A DNA stretch of 64,000 nucleotides from UTCFX2 sp963726375. Its GTDB lineage: Bacteria; Chloroflexota; Anaerolineae; Anaerolineales; UBA4823. The translations under genes were made by a program, and so were the position numbers. The DNA lies in assembly GCA_963726375.1 (NCBI GenBank), contig CAVSCE010000009.1, positions 372,001-436,000 on the forward strand. Reading direction: 5' to 3'. The notes beneath the pieces were generated by a model, which had not been told where the DNA came from, did not search any database, and saw nothing but the letters and a program-made list of their open reading frames with translations. Below, one piece after another: positions 58,486 to 64,000 of the stretch (its first letter is position 1; each line of letters starts with the position of its first letter).

Positions 58486-59918
58486 TTGAAAATCGAAACA
58501 CAACCCCTTGAAAACCACGAAGTCAAGATCACCGCTGAAATTGAGGATGAGAGACTGGACGAGATGAAACGCCGGGCTGCATCAAAACTTGCCCGCCGGA
58601 TTAAAATACCGGGTTTTCGCCCTGGAAAAGCCCCCTACCCTGTCATTCAGCGAACTGTGGGCGAGGCAGCGATCTTTGAAGAAGCATTGGAATTGCTAGT
58701 TGATGCGATTTACCCCGAAGTTATCGAGGAAGCAAAAATTAAAGCCTTACGGCCCAGGACGTCTCGAAAATGTCGCCGAGATGGAACCTTTAACGCTTGA
58801 GTTTGTGGTTCCTCTGGATGCAGAAGTAACGCTTGGAGATTATAAATCTATACGCAAGCCCTACGAGCCAAAACCTGTTAGTGAAGATGACATCCAGGAT
58901 ACTCTGAACTCGCTCCGTGAGCGCCAGGCTATCATCGAGCCCGTTGACCGACCTGCTGAAGAAGGAGATGTTGTTTCCGTTCACCTGAACGGGACGATTT
59001 TTGTGGATGAACAGGAACAGCCATTAGTCGAAGAGCGGTCCTACCCGCTCATCATTCGACATGACGATGAGCATGAATGGCCTTATCGAGGTTTTTCGCA
59101 GCTTTTGGTAGGAAAATCTGCAGGTGCTTCTGGCAGCGTCGATTATGTATTCCCAGAAGATTATGCCAACGAAAACATGAGGAACGCCTCAGCGCACTTT
59201 GATTATGAAATTGAAAATGTCAAGTCCAGAACGCTTCCGGAATTCGACGATGCATTTGCGATTTCCATCGGTGATTTTGAAAACCTGGAAGCTCTGCGCA
59301 AAGACGTCAGGACCAGGCTTGAATTGCAGGCAGAGGATGTCTTCAACGAGACTTATGATAACGAAATCATTGAGCTGGCCGTAGCACAATCTGAATTCAA
59401 GTTTGCACAACAGATGCTTGAAGATGAGATTGACCAGGTCATTCATAACTTGACTGATCAGATCGAGCGTCAGGGTATAGATATGAATATTTACCTTGAA
59501 GTCTCGCAATATGGATGAGGCGGCATTGCGTGAGGAAGTCAAACCAGCTGCAGAAAAAAGATTGAAAAGAAATCTGTTTCTTTTTGAGCTTGGCAATGCG
59601 GAGAAAATCCAGGTTGAGCGTGAAGAGCTGGAGACCGAAGCCGGCAGCACGCTGCAGTACTTGCAGAGGGTTCTTCCTGAAAAAGAATCCCGTAAGCTCA
59701 ATAAGTCAGATGTCCAGAACAACATCGTTAATAATGTGCTTGTCGACCTTCTCACTCGAAAGTCCATTCAAAGGCTGCGTGATTACGCCCGTGGAAGAAT
59801 GGAAACGCTTGAGTTGGAGGAAAGCGAAACGCCTGAGACTTCAGACGCCAAGATAGGATCGTCCAGCCTGGAGATGGCTGAGGAAAAGCCAGTTATTTCG
59901 GAAGTAACTGAAGATTAG
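58486..59918 (+). CDS. tig: Trigger factor, frameshifted
   Basis: Ribosome-associated peptidyl-prolyl isomerase and chaperone. TTG start at 58486 with AAAGGAAG upstream. N-terminal ribosome-binding domain: RIKIPGFRPGKAPYPVIQ (the GFRPGK signature). Break at ~58748 leads to the frame with PLTLEFVVPLDAEVTLGDY and the FKBP-like PPIase domain (EEGDVVSVHLNGT and FSQLLVGKSAG). Break at ~59506 to MDEAALREEVKPAAEKRLKR, with a long helical C-terminal domain ending in an acidic tail. ~478 aa. It precedes clpP, a common arrangement. Confidence 0.93.
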
Positions 59919-59955
59919 CACAACATTTATCCGTAACTAATTCTTGGAGGAAAAA

Positions 59956-60578
59956 ATGATGAACCCCGAGTCCCTGATCCCGATGGTGATTGAGACAACC
60001 GCACGCGGTGAAAGGGCATATGATATCTATTCACTTCTGCTGAGGAATCAGGATTGTCTTCCTTGGCACACCAATCAATGATCAGGTAGCAAATGTAACA
60101 GTTGCTCAGCTTCTTTTCCTGAGCAGTGAGGATCCTGAATCGCCAATTCAGATGTATATAAACTCCCCAGGTGGACAGGTTTACGCAGGCATGGCTATAT
60201 ATGACACCATGCAGATGATTCCGAATCCCATTAGGACGTCTGGCAGTTGGGATGACTGCATCTTTTGGGACGGTTCTTTTAACCGCCGGGACAAAAGGTG
60301 AAAGATACGCACTTCCGAACGCTACGATCCATATGCACCAGCCCCTTGGCGGAGCTCAAGGGCAAGCATCGGATATCGAAATCCAGGCACGCGAAATCTT
60401 GCGCTTGAAAGAACAATTAACAGACATCCTTGCCAGGCATACAGGTAAGTCTATCGAGACTATAGACCACGATACAAACCGTGACTTTTATTTGGATGCG
60501 AAAGGCGCAGTGGAATATGGGCTTGTGGATAATGTTATGGAAATCCCTGAAGCAAAGCTGACTGTTAATAAACCATAG
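59956..60578 (+). CDS. clpP: ATP-dependent Clp protease proteolytic subunit, frameshifted
   Basis: TTGGAGG precedes the ATG at 59956. N-terminal MVIETTARGERAYDIYSLLL is canonical ClpP. A break at ~60045 restores RIVFLGTPINDQVANVTVAQ and MYINSPGGQVYAGMAIYDTMQ. A break at ~60238 leads to VGMTASFGTVLLTAG, where the nucleophile Ser sits in MTAS in place of the usual MAAS, then HMHQPLGGAQGQASDIEIQA with the catalytic His and DRDFYLDA-like NRDFYLDAKGAVEYGLVD. ~205 aa. No clpX follows; a terminator lies directly downstream. Confidence 0.93.
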
Positions 60579-60599
60579 ATGAATTGATAGGTTTATTGC

Positions 60600-60637
60600 T
60601 TGCGAGTCGTGTTTTCCATTGCACGACTCGCAATTTC
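60600..60637 (+). terminator. Rho-independent terminator of tig-clpP
   Basis: TTGCGAGTCGTG and CACGACTCGCAA form a perfect 12-bp stem around a 10-nt loop, followed by TTTCTTA. It is 21 nt after the clpP stop. Confidence 0.8.
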
Positions 60638-60649
60638 TTAGGAGTAGAC

Positions 60650-61436
60650 ATGACGTCAAAAAACCCGGCAATAAAAGCACTTATTCTTGATATGGACGGT
60701 GTCTTATGGCGGGATAATCAACCCATCGGTGATTTGCCGTGGATATTCAAAGAGATCGAGCGAAAGGATTTGCGGGTTTGCCTTGCGACAAATAACGCGA
60801 CTCGATCTGCCAGGGCAAATCAGGATAAATTGCTTAAGCTGGGTGTTAAAGTTGGATGTCCTCCAGATTGTTAATTCGGCGGATGCAACAGCACAATTCC
60901 TGAGCCGGCACTTTCCTGGTGGAGGTCCGGTTTATATTATTGGCGAAAATGGTCTGACCGAAACGCTTGAAAATCAAGGTTTTTACATTTCCGAACGGGA
61001 TGTCCTTGCAGTGATAGTCGGTATGGACAGAAAAGTTAATTATGAGAAGTTGGGTAAAGCAGCTACTTTGATTAGATCAGGAGCAATGTTCATCGGCACC
61101 AATCCCGACCGTACTTATCCTACACCAGAGGGATTGATGCCTGGTGCCGGCTCAATCCTGGCAGCTGTTGTCGCAGCATCAGAGACTGAGCCCCAAATAA
61201 TGGGGAAACCTGAACCCGAAATGTTTCAAGTTGCATTTTAACGATTAGGAGTTCTTCCCCACGAAACTATTGCAGTGGGAGATCGTCTGGAAACCGATAT
61301 TGCAGGTGGACAAAAAGCCGGGTGTAAAACTGGAGTTGTCTTGAGCGGTGTGACTACAAAGGATGCTGCAAATTCATGGCTGCCCGCACCCGATTTTATC
61401 GAACAGGATCTTACGACATTGGTAAAGAAATTATGA
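60650..61436 (+). CDS. HAD superfamily IIA phosphatase (NagD-like), frameshifted
   Basis: ~260 aa. HAD motif I LILDMDGVLWRDN and motif II CLATNNATRS (SNN-like TNN). A break at ~60862 restores VNSADATAQFLSRHFP and later GTNPDRTYPTPEG and QIMGKPEPEMFQVA; a second break near 61242 leads to ETIAVGDRLETDIAGGQKAGCKT, motif IV. NagD/PNPP-type cap region present. Cleaves phosphate from small sugar or nucleotide substrates. Stop TGA overlaps the rlmN ATG at 61433-61436 (ATGA). RBS TTAGGAG. Confidence 0.87.
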
Positions 61437-62492
61437 GCAACCCAAATCGAAAGCTGATTTATGATCTTGATGTCGCCGATCTGAGCGAAGAGCTAAAAGA
61501 ACTTGGTCAGCCAGAGTATCGGGTAAAACAAATCTGGCAAGGATTGTATATTAACTTATGGTCTTCATTTGATGAGTTCAGCACTTTACCCGCATCCTTA
61601 CGAGCGCAGTTAGCTGACCGTTATGATATTTGTCATCTTGAGCCGATCAAATGGATTGCTTCTGAGGACGGTGAGACAACCAAAACCCTTTTTCAAGTTG
61701 TCCGAAGAATTCGCGATTGAAGCGGTCTTGATGAGGTACCGTAACCGCAGAACGATTTGCATTTCGAGTCAGGCAGGATGTGCAATGGGCTGTGTGTTTT
61801 GCGCAACTGGTCAAATGGGTTTTCGAAAGAACCTGACTGGAGGTGAAATTGTCGAGCAAGTGATCTATTATTCCAGGCTGTTGCAGCAATCCGGAGAACG
61901 CATTACAAATATTGTCCTGATGGGAATGGGAGAACCTTTTCATAATTACGATTTAACGATGAATGCAATCGACCGTCTTAACGATCCGCATGGTTTTGAT
62001 TTTGGTGCTCGTCGGTTCACGATTTCCACAGTAGGCTTGGTACCATTGATCGAACGATTTGCCCGAGAGAAACGGCAGGTGAACCTTGCAATCTCCCTTC
62101 ATGCTGCCAGCGATGGATTACGAAATACCTTGCTTCCAATTAATCGCAAGTATCCAATCAAGTTATTGATGACTGCATGCCAGAAATATGTCGAATTAAC
62201 CAACCGCCGTATCTCTTTTGAATGGGCCCTGATTGAAGGTGTCAATGATGGGATTGACCAGGCATCTGCTTTGGCTCAGCTGATGAAGCCCTTTATCTAT
62301 GGGGGAGCATCAATGTGCCATGTGAATGTGATCCCACTCAACCCTACTGAAAAATATCCCGGTAAAGCATCATCAAGAAAGAAAGCTTACGAATTCCAAG
62401 CAATTCTTGAACGGTACGGAATTCCTTGTACAGTCCGAACCAGAAGGGGGATTGATATACAGGCAGGGTGCGGTCAGCTCGCTGTGAAATGA
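61433..62492 (+). CDS. rlmN: 23S rRNA/tRNA adenine-C2 methyltransferase RlmN, frameshifted
   Basis: Radical SAM enzyme methylating A2503 of 23S rRNA and A37 of tRNAs. Start at 61433, overlapping the NagD-like stop. N-terminal helical part contains PEYRVKQIWQGLY. A break at ~61702 leads to VLMRYRNRRTICISSQAGCAMGCVFC, with the CxxxCxxC 4Fe-4S motif, then TNIVLMGMGEPFHNYD, ISTVGLVP, LAISLHA and GIDIQAGCGQL, where the second methyl-transfer Cys sits. ~352 aa. All catalytic cysteines are visible. Confidence 0.95.
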
Positions 62493-62522
62493 TTTATGGA
62501 ATAATTGTCGATAATTTTGATG

Positions 62523-62528
62523 TAAAAT
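62523..62528 (+). promoter_or_regulatory. -10 box for the phosphatase gene, leaderless type
   Basis: TAAAAT 8 nt upstream of the ATG at 62537, no ribosome site visible; -35 poor. Confidence 0.38.
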
Positions 62529-62536
62529 TGTAAGTT

Positions 62537-63247
62537 ATGGAGATGCAAATATCTGTCTCTAAGACAAAAAAATATGCTGTCTCCTCCAGCGGTGACACAG
62601 TTGAAGTGGTCGAGCGACCTAATGGCGGAATTTCTGTGGTAATGGTCGACGGCCAAAGCTCCGGAAAAGGTGCAAAGACGATTTCAACGTTGGTTGTCAG
62701 GAAGGTCATCTCATTATTAGCGGATGGAGTTAGAGATGGCGCAGCAGCCCGCGCTGCTTCTGACACACTTTACACAGAGCGCGGCGGGAAAGTTTCAGCA
62801 ACATTGAATATCCTGTCGATAGACCAGCAGACACGCACCCTGGTGATCACACGGAACAATCCGGCGCCTGTATTGGTTTCGTCGCATTCAGAAATCTGTC
62901 TGCTGGATGAACCATGCCAGCCGGTTGGCATCTACAGGGATACCCGTCCAGTAATTTCTGAGATTGATCTCGAACCAGGACTTTATGTGGTTGCCTTTAC
63001 CGATGGTCTAAGCCATGCAGGGGAACGCTCGGGTCATCCGATGGATATCCCAGGATCTTTCCAGCAGTTGTTACTAGATGAGGACAACCCATCGCCCGAT
63101 TGGATTGCTGATTCACTTTTACGGGAAGCGGTAAGGTTGGATGATGAAAGACCGGTGGATGATATTTCTGTTGTAGTGATCAATGTTACAGAATACAGCG
63201 GTGATTCTGTTCGCCGCATGAATGTAAGGTTTCCCCTCAACAGCTAA
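62537..63247 (+). CDS. SpoIIE/RsbU-type PPM serine phosphatase
   Basis: 236 aa. Single PP2C-like SpoIIE domain without sensor modules: VVMVDGQSSGKGAKTIST (motif with metal Asp), GGKVSATLNILSID, ITRNNPAPVLVS, YVVAFTDGLSHAGERSG (TDGL metal Asp) and PVDDISVVVINV (final DD metal ligand). Regulators of anti-sigma/anti-anti-sigma systems often belong here. No anti-sigma or kinase gene is in this window. It ends 25 nt before the P-loop gene. Confidence 0.88.
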   Translation: MEMQISVSKTKKYAVSSSGDTVEVVERPNGGISVVMVDGQSSGKGAKTISTLVVRKVISLLADGVRDGAAARAASDTLYTERGGKVSATLNILSIDQQTRTLVITRNNPAPVLVSSHSEICLLDEPCQPVGIYRDTRPVISEIDLEPGLYVVAFTDGLSHAGERSGHPMDIPGSFQQLLLDEDNPSPDWIADSLLREAVRLDDERPVDDISVVVINVTEYSGDSVRRMNVRFPLNS

Positions 63248-63272
63248 AAAAATAATAAAGCTTTCTAAGCCA

Positions 63273-63666
63273 ATGAAAAAGCTCCGCGTTGGTATTGTAG
63301 GACCTTGTGCCTCTGGGAAATCTACCCTATCTTCAGCCTCGGAGTTAAAAGAATTCGATATCCGCCACATTGCACAGGAGCATTCTTATGTACCCGATAT
63401 GTGGAAGAAGATCTCGAAACCTGATGTCTTGATCTATCTTCATGTATCTTACCCTCTCTCAATTTCAAGAAAGAATCTCGATTGGACTCTGGAAAGAATA
63501 CGAGGAGCAACTATTCCGTCTTCGGCATGCCAGACAGCATGCCGATCTGTATATTGACACGGATATCTGCTCAATTGACGAAGTTTTAATCCTGGTGTTG
63601 AGATTCCTGCAATCTGTCACAAGAGAATCCTGGATAATTGGACAAGATAGAATTTCAGGGGTATAA
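63273..63666 (+). CDS. Small P-loop nucleotide-binding protein, frameshifted
   Basis: ~125 aa. Walker A GIVGPCASGKST at the N-terminus, then after a small break near 63340 LKEFDIRHIAQEHSYVPDMW and LIYLHVSYPLSISRKNLDW. A break at ~63495 leads to EYEEQLFRLRHARQHADLYID with CSIDEVLILVLRFLQ. Resembles adenylylsulfate- or dephospho-CoA-type small kinases by fold only. Sits between the phosphatase and secD; the secD promoter lies in its last codons. Confidence 0.62.
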
Positions 63667-63697
63667 TCTCCCTTCGGTTTGCCAGCCTTCGGCTGGT
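63638..63697 (+). promoter_or_regulatory. secD promoter and leader hairpin
   Basis: TTGGAC (63638-63643), 18-nt spacer, TATAAT (63662-63667). In the leader, CCAGCC-TTC-GGCTGG (63682-63696) forms a 6-bp hairpin followed by TATTTGTTTGG, ahead of the GGAGG ribosome site at 63712. Confidence 0.55.
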
Positions 63698-63727
63698 ATT
63701 TGTTTGGATTAGGAGGACGCTGTTGGA

Positions 63728-64000
63728 ATGTCTCAACGTTTAAGTTATTTAATCATTTTGATCGTTGTTGTGGTAGCACTCGCAATTTATATTGTGATAC
63801 CAAACAGCCCAGGTTTTCATTTCTTGGGGTTGAACAAAGATGTAGCCACCCGCCTGGGATTGGATTTGGTTGGTGGTGTTCAAGCTCTAATGGAAGCAGA
63901 CCTACCTTGAGTCAACACCAATTGAACCTGGGGCAATGGATGCAGCTACCAGCATTGTTGAAAATCGTGTCAACGGATTAGGCTTGACAGAAGCTGTTGT
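63728..64000 (+). CDS. secD: Protein translocase subunit SecD, 5' part, frameshifted
   Basis: ATG 63728 with TTAGGAGG 12 nt upstream. First TM helix LSYLIILIVVVVALAIYIV, then LGLDLVGGVQALMEADLP. A break at ~63908 moves to the frame with AATSIVENRVNGLGLTEAVV, the SecD signature around RVNGLG. SecD with SecF uses the proton or sodium gradient to assist Sec export. The rest of the gene lies beyond the window end. Confidence 0.92.

Noticed and set aside
1..64000. CRISPR arrays, IS elements, rRNA genes, riboswitches
   Set aside because: No regularly spaced repeats, no transposase reading or terminal inverted repeats, no rRNA-like sequence, and no T-box or known riboswitch pattern was seen in leaders, including those of cysK and metF.

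Overview
The window reads as one stretch of bacterial chromosome of roughly even GC, most consistent with an anaerobic Anaerolineae-type Chloroflexota. That placement is an inference from gene content and protein style, with no search run. Features pointing that way are a MetV-MetF-type folate reductase, a Na+-pumping methylmalonyl-CoA decarboxylase, ATP-dependent PEP carboxykinase, a large FAD/FeS oxidoreductase, a VKOR-thioredoxin protein, a long MoxR/DUF58/VWA cluster and no respiratory-chain genes. The sequence is heavily frameshifted. About 28 genes, including housekeeping genes that are normally intact (tig, clpP, trmFO, rlmN, hflX, secD, cysK, cysE), are broken into two or more frames, while very long genes next to them are intact. 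I read most breaks as sequencing or assembly indels and give each broken gene as one CDS with the approximate break points.

Layout. 1-6 kb (+): MetV/MetF, a DUF885-type putative metallopeptidase, an unidentified 421-aa protein, and a glutamate dehydrogenase fused to a CBS pair. 6-8 kb: an oxidoreductase and a YigZ-family gene on the minus strand, then tRNA-Asp. 8-15 kb (+): glycerate 2-kinase, a B12-binding mutase-like protein coupled to an opine-dehydrogenase-family protein, cysK-cysE, and a LysM lipoprotein. 15-28 kb (-): a tightly packed unit of an exported membrane protein, ABC-2 ATPase and permease, a coiled-coil membrane protein, MoxR, DUF58 and two VWA membrane proteins; several junctions are 4-nt overlaps. 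28-35 kb (+): a lipoprotein-type class B PBP, a RelA/SpoT enzyme, MoeA, a small Cys/acidic protein coupled to a secreted protein. 35-41.7 kb: methyltransferase, VKOR-thioredoxin, hydrolase, TatA, TrmFO, HflX. 41.7-51.4 kb: pckA and an aminotransferase (-), a large FAD/FeS oxidoreductase (+), and mmdADCB (-).

51.5-53.06 kb is a GC-richer block holding a broken HAD phosphatase/2H-phosphoesterase gene truncated at both ends. It starts at a run of ten G and ends against a tyrosine recombinase gene, so it is either a transferred fragment or an assembly chimera. 54-64 kb (+): a radical SAM/HhH protein, tRNA-Leu, a methyltransferase coupled to a GH10 xylanase lipoprotein, then trigger factor, ClpP, a NagD-like phosphatase, RlmN, a SpoIIE-type phosphatase, a small P-loop protein and the start of secD.

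Together the metabolic genes suggest an anaerobe that ferments amino acids and organic acids: deaminating GDH, transaminase, a possible B12 mutase, lactate/glycolate-type oxidation, PEPCK, and decarboxylation of methylmalonyl-CoA to build a Na+ gradient. Several genes have a -10 box only 6-10 nt upstream of the ATG and no Shine-Dalgarno sequence, which suggests leaderless transcripts.
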